Source: Methylococcaceae bacterium
GTDB taxonomy: Bacteria; Pseudomonadota; Gammaproteobacteria; Methylococcales; Methylomonadaceae
Direction: 5' to 3'
DNA length: 6,202 nucleotides
NCBI GenBank assembly: GCA_013140465.1
Contig: JABFST010000235.1
Coordinates: 1-6,202, forward strand
Shown: piece by piece, positions 1-5,630 of the stretch
Numbering within the stretch: the first letter of the stretch is position 1
How the letters are laid out: every line of letters begins with the position of its first letter
Made by a program: the position numbers and the translations under genes
The notes under the pieces: generated by a model
The model's database searches: none
Seen by the model: only the letters and a program-made list of their open reading frames with translations
Told to the model about the DNA's origin: nothing

Positions 1-237
1 ACTTACAATTTGGTGGAAGAATACCCATTGCCGGATTTTACGCTTTATCATTTTGACTTATACCGCTTAACCTCGCCCGAAGAACTAGAATGGATAGGGA
101 TTGATGACTATTTTAGCGAAGATGCGGTTTGTTTTATCGAATGGCCCGATAAAGGGGCGGGGTTTTTGCCTCCAGCCAACCTAGAAATTCATTTAAAACC
201 TGAAAATAATGGTCGCCTAATCACAATCAGCATATAA
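1..237 (+). CDS. tsaE: TsaE, tRNA threonylcarbamoyladenosine biosynthesis ATPase (3' part)
   Basis: TsaE is the cytoplasmic P-loop ATPase that works with TsaB and TsaD to transfer the threonylcarbamoyl group to A37 of ANN-decoding tRNAs. Only the last 78 codons are present. The frame is open from base 1 and ends at TAA 235-237. The N-terminal Walker A region lies outside the window. Visible family signatures are a T-Y-x-L-V-E-x-Y segment at the very start, the HFDLYRL motif with its conserved Asp, a P-E-E-L-E-x-I-G stretch, and a late FIEWPDKG motif followed by LPP. All are characteristic of TsaE C-terminal halves. The next gene is an AMIN-domain amidase, which is the classic tsaE-amiB arrangement of gammaproteobacteria and supports the call. 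The gap to that gene is 67 bases and contains a promoter-like sequence. An internal TTG at 10 is not a real start. Confidence 0.93.
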   Translation, partial: TYNLVEEYPLPDFTLYHFDLYRLTSPEELEWIGIDDYFSEDAVCFIEWPDKGAGFLPPANLEIHLKPENNGRLITISI

Positions 238-262
238 GCCCTCTGTAAAAACAACAACATAC

Positions 263-271
263 TGGTATAAT
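263..271 (+). promoter_or_regulatory. Extended -10 promoter for amiB
   Basis: TGGTATAAT is a perfect extended -10 (TGnTATAAT) in the tsaE-amiB gap. With 17-bp spacing the -35 position (243-248, CTGTAA) matches the consensus at only three bases, as is common for extended -10 promoters. Transcription would start near 278, leaving a leader of about 27 bases with a GGGGATAAGG ribosome-binding region just before the ATG at 305. It implies amiB can be expressed independently of tsaE. This is sequence inference only. Confidence 0.6.
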
Positions 272-304
272 TTAAACTACATTATTATCTTTGGGGATAA
301 GGCT

Positions 305-1534
305 ATGCACATTTATGGGAAAATCTTGTTGGTATTAGGTTTGCTGCTCATTTCTGCACCTAGCCATGCGCAAGAAACCACCGTCAGCACCGTACATTAC
401 ACGACGACACCTAAGCTAAACCGTTTGCTGTTTGAGGTGTCCACGTCCACGAAACATCGGGCTTTTGTGATGGACAAGCCCTCACGGCTAGTGATCGATA
501 TAACCGATGCCAAACTCAAACGCGCCTTAGCCCAGCCAGACCCAGCACATCCGTTATTTGCCCAAGTACGCACGGGTGTCAGAAATAACGACGACCTGCG
601 CGTGGTCATCGACTTAAAAGTCGCAATCAACACGAAACACTTTAGCTTAACGACTGACAATAGCGACAGCCATCGTTTAATTGTTGATTTATCCAATCAT
701 AAGCCGTTAAGCATTGCCCCAGAACCCGTTGCCAAAGCTGCCAAGCCTAGCCTTGTGGCTGCATCGCCTGCCCAAATCGATGCCCCCCAGCCGCTCCCCG
801 CCGCCAAGCAAACGCGGAGTAACAACATTATTGTTGCCATCGATGCCGGACATGGCGGCAACGACCCCGGCGCACGCGGCCCAAATGGCACGCTAGAAAA
901 ACAAGTGACTTTTGCGATTGCCAAAAAACTCGCCACCTTAATTAACACGCAAGTGGGCATGAGGGCGATTATGGTGCGTAAAGGCGATGAGTACGTCAGC
1001 CTCAGGGACAGGGTGCAACTGGCGCGGATGGCGAAGGCCAATTTGTTTATTTCAATACATGCTGACGCATTTCAAGATGTCAATGTCAAAGGGGCATCGG
1101 TTTATACGCTGTCCACCAGCGGTGCAACTGACGAAGCCGCACGCTGGCTGGCTGACAGCGAAAACGCCTCGGATTTGGTGGGGGTGAAGCTAAACGATAA
1201 AGACGAAGATGTGGCGTCACTTTTGTTGGATTTGTCGCAAGCCGCCACGCTAGAAGCCAGCGTCAATGTGGCTAACCACGTTTTAAAAAGCTTTGATGAT
1301 GTCGCGCAATTACACAAAGACGCGGTACAAAAAGCGGGCTTTATTGTCTTAAAATCACCCGACATGCCCTCGATATTAGTGGAAACAGCGTTTATTTCCA
1401 ATCCGTCAGAAGAACGCAATTTGCTTAATAGCCACTATCAAACGCGTATGGCAAATGCCATTTTTAAAGGGGTGCGCAATTATTTTAAGCAGGTGTCGCC
1501 TATAGACACAAAAATGGCGGCCTTAAAACCATAA
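305..1534 (+). CDS. amiB: N-acetylmuramoyl-L-alanine amidase, AMIN + Amidase_3 (AmiB/AmiC type)
   Basis: This periplasmic zinc amidase cuts the bond between N-acetylmuramic acid and the stem peptide of peptidoglycan to separate daughter cells. Residues 1-22 are a Sec signal peptide (hydrophobic core, S-H-A before the cut). Residues about 27-132 are the AMIN targeting domain, 133-172 is a Pro/Ala linker, and 174-395 is the Amidase_3 domain. Zinc ligands are H183 (DAGHGG), E198 (LEKQ) and H252 (SIHAD); the catalytic E360 sits in VETAFISN. The stretch about 275-330 matches the inserted regulatory helix that blocks the active site until a LytM activator (EnvC/NlpD type) binds. No C-terminal LysM is visible. 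The gene follows tsaE as amiB does in E. coli, but the usual next gene mutL is missing. The same family is also labelled AmiC. The ATG at 305 is preceded by a purine-rich RBS. Confidence 0.95.
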   Translation: MHIYGKILLVLGLLLISAPSHAQETTVSTVHYTTTPKLNRLLFEVSTSTKHRAFVMDKPSRLVIDITDAKLKRALAQPDPAHPLFAQVRTGVRNNDDLRVVIDLKVAINTKHFSLTTDNSDSHRLIVDLSNHKPLSIAPEPVAKAAKPSLVAASPAQIDAPQPLPAAKQTRSNNIIVAIDAGHGGNDPGARGPNGTLEKQVTFAIAKKLATLINTQVGMRAIMVRKGDEYVSLRDRVQLARMAKANLFISIHADAFQDVNVKGASVYTLSTSGATDEAARWLADSENASDLVGVKLNDKDEDVASLLLDLSQAATLEASVNVANHVLKSFDDVAQLHKDAVQKAGFIVLKSPDMPSILVETAFISNPSEERNLLNSHYQTRMANAIFKGVRNYFKQVSPIDTKMAALKP

Positions 1535-1544
1535 CCCGCAACAT

Positions 1545-1580
1545 AAAAAAACCCACGACACTCATCATGTCGTGGGTTTT
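1545..1580. terminator. Bidirectional intrinsic terminator between amiB and yebC
   Basis: A perfect 13-bp stem (1548-1560 with 1568-1580; core ACCCACGACA / TGTCGTGGGT) closes a 7-base loop. A-rich bases precede the stem and T-rich bases end it, so both strands give a GC-rich hairpin followed by U residues. It lies 10 bases after the amiB stop and 30 bases after the minus-strand yebC stop, so it can end both convergent transcripts. Confidence 0.9.
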
Positions 1581-1610
1581 AATCCTATAGTTACAGCCCC
1601 TACGCCAAGC

Positions 1611-2351
1611 CTAACTGCCCATCATCCCGTCATTAATGTCGGCATTGGAATAAACATCCTGCACGTCATCCAAATCTTCCAGGCGATCAATCAAACGCAG
1701 CATTTTCTCGGCATCTTCGGCAGCCAATTCCGCCACCGTGCTGGCTTGCCAAGTGAGTTCGGCATTGTCGGGGGCAAAACCTGCCGCCACCAATGCGTCC
1801 TTAACCGCCAGATACTGGTCGGGGCTGGTCATGACATCGACGGCCCCGTCATCATAACTGACCACATCCTCGGCTCCGGCTTCTAAGGCCGCCTCCATCA
1901 GCGCATCTTCATCCACCGTAGGCGCATAACTTAAAATGCCCGTGTTACTGAACAAATACGCCACCGATCCATCAGTACCCAAATTGCCGCCTTCTTTAGC
2001 AAACGCATGGCGAACTTCCGCCACGGTGCGGTTTCGGTTGTCGGTCAGACAATCCACGATGACTGCGGTGCCGCCAGGGCCATAACCTTCATAACGGATA
2101 GCCTCATAATGTGCGCCTTCCAAAGTGCCGGAGGCTTTTTTAATGGCGGTATCAATTGTGTCACGGCGCATATTTGCGCCCAAGGCTTTATCAATAGCGG
2201 TGCGCAAGCTGGGGTTGCTGGCTGCGTCAGTACCGCTAGTCTTTACTGCCACGGTAATTTCGCGCAATAGTTTAGTAAAAATTTTGCCGCGTTTGGCATC
2301 TTGTCCGGCTTTTCGATGCTTAATATTGGCCCATTTACTGTGTCCTGCCAT
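1611..2351 (-). CDS. yebC: YebC/PmpR/TACO1 family protein
   Basis: This is a 246-residue cytoplasmic protein of the YebC family. The family has long been annotated as a transcriptional regulator (PmpR type). More recent work links members, including mitochondrial TACO1, to translation on ribosomes, especially through proline-rich stretches. The N-terminus [14 protein letters not shown] is the invariant family start, followed by [12 protein letters not shown] and, about residues 75-115, the [12 protein letters not shown] and [14 protein letters not shown] blocks. Length and the acidic C-terminal domain are normal. The frame stays open for 127 codons upstream, but the start at 2351 is fixed by the family N-terminus and by an AGAGGA ribosome-binding site (2355-2360). 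In many gammaproteobacteria yebC precedes ruvC; here it is followed by a terminator and convergent amiB, so it appears monocistronic. Confidence 0.97.
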   Translation of the reverse strand: MAGHSKWANIKHRKAGQDAKRGKIFTKLLREITVAVKTSGTDAASNPSLRTAIDKALGANMRRDTIDTAIKKASGTLEGAHYEAIRYEGYGPGGTAVIVDCLTDNRNRTVAEVRHAFAKEGGNLGTDGSVAYLFSNTGILSYAPTVDEDALMEAALEAGAEDVVSYDDGAVDVMTSPDQYLAVKDALVAAGFAPDNAELTWQASTVAELAAEDAEKMLRLIDRLEDLDDVQDVYSNADINDGMMGS

Positions 2352-2418
2352 GTGTCCTCTCGGGTTATTAATCGTTGGTAAAATGGCTTTGGGGGAATAG
2401 CCCTCGCCTAACTGTCGC

Positions 2419-2448
2419 ATTATGTAGTTAACTTTTCGCTTATGTGGA
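2419..2448 (-). promoter_or_regulatory. Candidate sigma-70 promoter for yebC
   Basis: On the minus strand TCCACA (2443-2448, four of six -35 bases) is followed after 18 bp by CATAAT (2419-2424, five of six -10 bases). A transcript from here would carry a leader of about 60 bases before yebC. The -35 box falls inside the left arm of the perfect palindrome at 2444-2471, so a protein binding that palindrome could control it. The matches are moderate and this is a candidate only. Confidence 0.35.
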
Positions 2449-2471
2449 TTCAACTCCGAAGTTGAATCCAC
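2444..2471. repeat. Perfect 12-bp palindrome with 4-base loop
   Basis: GTGGATTCAACT (2444-2455) is followed by CCGA and then its exact reverse complement (2460-2471). It could be a transcribed hairpin, a dispersed palindromic repeat or an operator. On the plus strand a T-run (about 2477-2483) starts six bases after the stem, which is loose for an intrinsic terminator. No plus-strand gene precedes it. Confidence 0.8.
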
Positions 2472-2861
2472 GCATCGTTTTTCCCTTTCCCAACGCAAAG
2501 CTAAGGGGAGTGCTGCCCACAGACGGTGAAAGCAGCCACAAAGCCTGATAAAAAACCAAACTACAAAAGCACCACGAAGCGGCATGTCCACTTGGGCGAC
2601 TTGTTCCCCAAAATCCGGGTAAAGTGGTGAAATTGTGTGCAAAAATCTCATTTTTTTCAAAAGCTTGAAATGAACGCATTGAAAGAGCGGAGTAACCCCC
2701 CAAAAGCCGGAAGGTGTTTTTAAGATGCTCATCCTCTGGATGTGGCGTTATAGTGCTAATCGCAGTCTACGCCGTTAAATACCGATCAGTCAATGGTGCG
2801 TTCGCGCCAGCAGGTTAGCGTGGTTTAGGATAACATCGGTGATATGTCAGGTTTCCTGATT

Positions 2862-3102
2862 ATGCCGTTTGTGAGAGTGAATAATAAGACGTTTCCACAA
2901 CGGTAGGCCTTCCATTTTTCCACCCGTGGGCATTGACATTAGCGCATCCAGCCATTTCGTGGCAATGCCTTCTGACCGCGATGAACAGCCTATCCGTGAG
3001 TTTCCATGTTTTATCGAAGCTTTTGAGGCACTGGCCAGTTGGCTGACTGCATATGGCATCGACACCGTAGCGGCGGAATCCACTACATGTTATATTCCAT
3101 AA
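2862..3102 (+). pseudogene. IS110-family (DEDD) transposase, N-terminal fragment, frameshifted
   Basis: From 2926 the plus strand encodes VGIDISASSHFVAMPSDRDE, then QPIREF, an A-L-A-x-W-L segment, and GIDTV-AAEST. This is the signature of the N-terminal RuvC-like domain of IS110-family transposases, with the first Asp in GIDIS and the Glu of the EST motif. An upstream piece in another frame starts at ATG 2862 and reads through KTFPQR to a TAG. Removing the single T at 2904 would join it smoothly to R-P-S-I-F-P-P-V-G-I-D. The intact family continues E-S-T-G-V-Y-W-I-P; here it reads T-C-Y-I-P and then TAA at 3100-3102. Most of the protein, including the C-terminal serine-containing domain, is absent. 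It cannot be an active transposase. The family assignment is strong; the reconstruction of the first 14 codons is inference. Confidence 0.82.
3088..3096 (+). promoter_or_regulatory. Candidate extended -10 promoter for the lysozyme-like gene
   Basis: TGTTATATT fits TGn plus TATATT (five of six -10 bases). The -35 position is poor. A start near 3103 would leave a leader of about 27 bases, much like the amiB promoter. It lies within the last codons of the transposase remnant. Confidence 0.4.
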
Positions 3103-3129
3103 GTTACTTAACAGTGCCAGGAGAAAATC

Positions 3130-4005
3130 ATGGACAAAGATGAGAAAAAGAAATATCTTCACCCCCTGTATTTTAACAACGCTTCTAATGTAGCCTGTCA
3201 TCCTAATGCTCCAAATGGAGGCGGCGGTAGTGGAGCGTTTGCACTACCCGGGCCATTAGGTTTATGTTCTTATGACGTTTATTCCAACTTTCCCCATCCA
3301 TTCTCTCCCGCAGGTCGATATCTAACTCCAGAAGAAATTCTGGGACTCGCTAATACTAGGGATGGTTTTTTTAGGTTTGGAAATATATCTTGTTTCAAAG
3401 CAAAAAATGTTGAAACCGTCCTAAACTGGGACGAAGTAAAAGCTGATTTTGCACGTTGGGAAGGTAGATTCCCTTATATGTATCTTGATACTAAAGGCTT
3501 AGTGACTGTCGGCATCGGCAAAATGTTGCCGAATATCGCCGCAGCCCAAAGTCTTGGCTTTGTCAGACGAGCTGACGGCCTTGTCGCAACCGCTAAAGAA
3601 ATAGAAACAGACTTCAACGAAGTGAAAAAACAGCCCGCAGCTAAACTCGCATCAAGCTACCAAAAACACACCAAACTCGATTTGCCAAATAACGAAATTG
3701 ATGCTCTGCTAAAATCCACTGCGGATAGTTTTGAAAAAAGCTTGGAAGGCTATTTCAAAGATTACAAAACCTATCCCACCACCGTTAAGCGAGCACTTCT
3801 TGACATGGCATATAATCTTGGAATGGGAAAAGATGCGACCAAGAAACATCATGCGACTGGATTGCATCAGTTCAAAACACTTAAAGCGGCAGTTGAATCG
3901 GGTGATTGGAAGAAAGCTTCAGAGAATTGTCACCGTAAAGGCCCTTCAGAAGAACGTAACAATTGGACGCGCGACTTGTTTCTTGAAGCCGCCAAAACCA
4001 AATGA
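3130..4005 (+). CDS. GH24 T4-lysozyme-like muramidase, putative antibacterial effector
   Basis: This 291-residue protein probably cleaves the MurNAc-GlcNAc bond of peptidoglycan. Residues about 98-288 form a phage-lysozyme (GH24) domain: E111, D120 and T126 lie in R-W-E-G-R-F-P-Y-M-Y-L-D followed by T-V-G-I-G, with the same spacing as E11/D20/T26 of T4 lysozyme. Later motifs also fit: ALLDMAYNLGMG (222-233) and a C-H-R-K-G segment with E-R-N-N-W-T-R-D-L-F (267-284). Residues 1-97 are an extension rich in Gly, Pro and aromatic residues that I do not recognise. It contains GGGGSG and four H-P or F-P type pairs, with no signal peptide or membrane segment, so export would need a dedicated system. 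The start has an AGGAGA site (3119-3124). Composition is more AT-rich than in the flanking genes. The gene downstream encodes a secreted protein, as immunity genes for wall-degrading toxins do. A prophage endolysin is the alternative, but no holin, spanin or phage gene is nearby. Confidence 0.85.
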   Translation: MDKDEKKKYLHPLYFNNASNVACHPNAPNGGGGSGAFALPGPLGLCSYDVYSNFPHPFSPAGRYLTPEEILGLANTRDGFFRFGNISCFKAKNVETVLNWDEVKADFARWEGRFPYMYLDTKGLVTVGIGKMLPNIAAAQSLGFVRRADGLVATAKEIETDFNEVKKQPAAKLASSYQKHTKLDLPNNEIDALLKSTADSFEKSLEGYFKDYKTYPTTVKRALLDMAYNLGMGKDATKKHHATGLHQFKTLKAAVESGDWKKASENCHRKGPSEERNNWTRDLFLEAAKTK

Positions 4006-4008
4006 GGT
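4004..4008 (+). promoter_or_regulatory. Ribosome-binding site deciding the start at 4014
   Basis: GAGGT overlaps the stop codon of the lysozyme-like gene and lies five bases before ATG 4014. It favours 4014 over the in-frame ATG at 4002, whose only nearby purines are A-rich. From 4014 the product starts with a clean signal peptide. The overlap of stop and RBS suggests translational coupling. Confidence 0.65.
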
Positions 4009-4013
4009 CCAGC

Positions 4014-4730
4014 ATGAAATCTACACCGCTTTTATTACTTGCATTGATTGGCATCGCTTTTACCTGTACCCATGCGTTTGCTGACGTTGCACTTTTTGCC
4101 GCCCAAGAATTGCAGCTAAAGGATGCTATACCTAACGAAACAGAATGGGATCGCCCTTTTGAAGATCCCTTGCCTGCACTACTAACAACATCTAAAGACA
4201 AACAATTGGTACAGCTTGGCAATTGCCGTGATTATCTTGCTGTACGCAACCAGATAACAGGCAGCGATAACGATGCCGACTACCGCGTACTGGTTTTCCA
4301 AACAGTTCCCTGTATTGCGCTTTCCTTACTTAAAACCGCCAGCATCGCCAAACAATCAGCCTTGCCAAAGAATTTTCACAGCTACACAAATACCGCGTTT
4401 TATCCAGCAACTCTCTGGCCCGCCGTTTCAGATGAAGAACAAAAAAGTCGGGCTTGGTCTACAGGCACTTTGTTGACTTATAGTAAGAAAACTGCTTTAC
4501 GCAAAATAAATACCGAGACTCTAGGGCTGGAAATGTCGGGCTATGGTTTTCATATTACCTTACTTGCTCGCGGTGATTTTAACCATGACGGCTGGGAGGA
4601 TGCTGCTTTTCGCTGGAAAGGCTATGCGCTTCAGGGCAGCTATATCGATTCACGCCTTGTTGTGTTAACGCGAACAACCGAAAACAGCGGCTTTCTTGAA
4701 CTTCCACTTAAGCAACTATTAGCGAAATAA
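4014..4730 (+). CDS. Secreted protein with DxNxDG motif, putative immunity protein
   Basis: This 238-residue protein of unrecognised family has a clear Sec signal peptide (1-23, A-F-A before the cut). The mature part is predicted to be soluble and periplasmic, with two cysteines (C71, C100) that could form a disulfide. Near the C-terminus GDFNHDGWED (187-196) is a DxNxDGxxD loop as in FG-GAP/VCBS or EF-hand-like calcium-binding sites. The gene begins 8 bases after the lysozyme-like gene stops (or overlaps it by 4 bases if ATG 4002 is used), so the two are surely co-transcribed. Paired with a peptidoglycan hydrolase, a periplasmic partner is most simply an immunity protein that blocks the enzyme in the producer's own periplasm. 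That role is inferred from context, not homology. An accessory or chaperone role cannot be excluded. Confidence 0.75.
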   Translation: MKSTPLLLLALIGIAFTCTHAFADVALFAAQELQLKDAIPNETEWDRPFEDPLPALLTTSKDKQLVQLGNCRDYLAVRNQITGSDNDADYRVLVFQTVPCIALSLLKTASIAKQSALPKNFHSYTNTAFYPATLWPAVSDEEQKSRAWSTGTLLTYSKKTALRKINTETLGLEMSGYGFHITLLARGDFNHDGWEDAAFRWKGYALQGSYIDSRLVVLTRTTENSGFLELPLKQLLAK

Positions 4731-4754
4731 GCGCATCAATCGTGTTACCAAGCC

Positions 4755-4810
4755 TAACTCAAAGCTCTAGCGGAGCTTCGCTTACGCTATACCCGCTGAG
4801 CTTTGCGTTA
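4755..4810. repeat. 56-base imperfect inverted repeat (REP-like) between convergent genes
   Basis: The left arm 4755-4773 pairs with the right arm 4793-4810 over 18 positions, with one mismatch (4759 with 4806) and one bulged T (4768). The core arm is CAAAGCTC then AGCGG. The 19-base middle can form a small AGC/GCT stem. The right arm overlaps the serB stop codon by three bases. A short T-run follows on the plus strand (4817-4821), seven bases after the stem, so it may also end transcription of the upstream cassette. Its layout suggests a dispersed palindromic repeat. Confidence 0.65.
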
Positions 4811-5449
4811 TAAGACTTTTTCCAACACCCAAAGCAAATTTGTTTCAGTGCTATAAAAATCAGCGAGGTCACGCACGATGGGCCTATCCACCACGCCGCC
4901 AAAACCCAGAACATACGCCCCAGCCTGTTTGGCTTCCATATCGGTTTTGCCGTCACCGACCATGACCATAGCTCCCGCGCCCTTGCCTAAGCGCTGGCAC
5001 ACCTCGGCTTTGCCGCCATTACGCGCCAACGGGGAATCGGTATCAAAATTTTGATAGCTGCCATCTGGATTAAAAAAAATGTCAACCGCATGGACATGGC
5101 TATCCGCCACGCCCAAGTGTGCCGCCAACGGCAATATGGCTTGGCGCAAACCGCCGCTGATAATATGTACGGTTTTACCCGCCTCGTGCAAGCGGGCAAA
5201 CACGTCCGCCACGCCAGCCACCATTTCCGCGACATACAGTTCAGACAGCCAGCTAATACTGTCTTGATGCGGCCTGATTAACGATAAGCGGCGTTCATAG
5301 ACAGCCTCCAGCGGCACTTCGCCATTCATGGCGGCATCGGTGAGCTTTGCCATCTCGCTGCCCATGCCTGCACGTTTAGCCAATTCGTCTATGCCCTCTA
5401 TTTTGCTGAGCGTGCTGTCGCAATCAAAGCAGATAATCTCAAAAGCCAT
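4808..5449 (-). CDS. serB: Phosphoserine phosphatase (HAD superfamily, short form)
   Basis: The enzyme hydrolyses L-phosphoserine to L-serine, the last step of serine synthesis, in the cytoplasm. It has 213 residues and belongs to HAD subfamily IB. Motif I is F-D-C-D-S-T with nucleophile D9 and acid/base D11, followed by the I-E-G-I-D-E-L-A block whose E18 matches the substrate-binding Glu of PSP enzymes. The cap includes a Y-E-R-R-L-S-L-I segment (51-58). Motif II is ISGG (S98), K147 is the motif III lysine, and motif IV is GDGKTDMEA with D166 and D170 for magnesium. GDGKTD replaces the more usual GDGATD. There is no N-terminal ACT domain as in E. coli SerB, so this is the compact form. Start 5449 has a strong AAGGAGA site (5455-5461). 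It could act on a related phosphomonoester, but the motifs fit SerB well. Confidence 0.88.
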   Translation of the reverse strand: MAFEIICFDCDSTLSKIEGIDELAKRAGMGSEMAKLTDAAMNGEVPLEAVYERRLSLIRPHQDSISWLSELYVAEMVAGVADVFARLHEAGKTVHIISGGLRQAILPLAAHLGVADSHVHAVDIFFNPDGSYQNFDTDSPLARNGGKAEVCQRLGKGAGAMVMVGDGKTDMEAKQAGAYVLGFGGVVDRPIVRDLADFYSTETNLLWVLEKVL

Positions 5450-5593
5450 CAGAGTCTCCTTGCTGGGGGCAATGTGCCGCGATTAAAAATCCACTGAGGC
5501 TTGCCGCAGTGCCTGTATGCCCCAAAATACCAAATTTTTTCATGGAATAAGTCGCTATCTACGCCTGTTAAAAGCTGCACAGTTTACCAGCTT

Positions 5594-5602
5594 TGCTATA
5601 AT
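5594..5602 (+). promoter_or_regulatory. Extended -10 promoter for the thioredoxin-hemJ operon
   Basis: TGCTATAAT is a perfect TGnTATAAT. No good -35 is found at 16-18 bp spacing. Transcription would begin near 5609, about 22 bases before ATG 5631. It would drive the thioredoxin-like gene and hemJ together. Confidence 0.6.
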
Positions 5603-5630
5603 CACGTCATTGCACGATGAGACCTGACTA

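Larger units (their letters stand above)
2352..2861. other. 510-base region without a recognised gene
   Basis: The stretch lies upstream of yebC and before the transposase remnant. It holds the probable yebC promoter, a perfect palindrome (2444-2471), a weak AT hairpin (TTTCAA / TTGAAA, 2655-2670) and several short hairpins from 2730 onward. Two minus-strand frames happen to be open across much of it (one continuous with yebC), but neither product resembles a known protein or has a convincing ribosome-binding site. I see no tRNA or other standard RNA gene. Confidence 0.6.
2725..3102 (+). mobile_element. Remnant of an IS110-family insertion sequence (left part)
   Basis: The element is recognised from the transposase N-terminus that it carries (2862-3102). 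The hairpin-rich DNA just before it (2730-2859) may be the non-coding left end, which in IS110-group elements lies upstream of the transposase and encodes the bridge RNA. The outer left boundary is uncertain because IS110 elements often lack terminal inverted repeats. The right side is lost: homology stops near 3100 and the lysozyme-like gene starts 30 bases later. Confidence 0.55.

Noticed and set aside
2440..2703. Minus-strand 87-codon ORF
   Set aside because: Overlaps another open frame in the same gene-free stretch, crosses the palindrome, and has no recognisable motif or RBS.
2352..2732. 127-codon open frame continuous with yebC upstream, a possible N-terminal extension
   Set aside because: YebC proteins start at MAGHSKW, a good RBS precedes that codon, and the extra sequence resembles no domain and spans the palindrome and promoter.
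2847..3201. Minus-strand ORFs of 78 and 113 codons across the transposase remnant
   Set aside because: They are shadows of the plus-strand IS110 coding sequence and the start of the lysozyme-like gene.
3130..4005. Prophage endolysin interpretation of the lysozyme-like gene
   Set aside because: No holin, spanin, tail or integrase gene is adjacent, and the coupled downstream gene encodes a soluble secreted protein. Kept as an alternative in the gene entry.
1604..4759. 12-base sequence CCAAGCCTAACT shared near 1604-1615 and 4748-4759, both beside minus-strand gene ends
   Set aside because: A 12-base match in a 6-kb window is expected by chance and the flanks do not extend it.
2492..4809. 11-base match AACGCAAAGCT at 2492-2502 and, inverted, at 4799-4809
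   Set aside because: Chance-level length; the surrounding bases diverge, so it is not a second copy of the 4755-4810 repeat.
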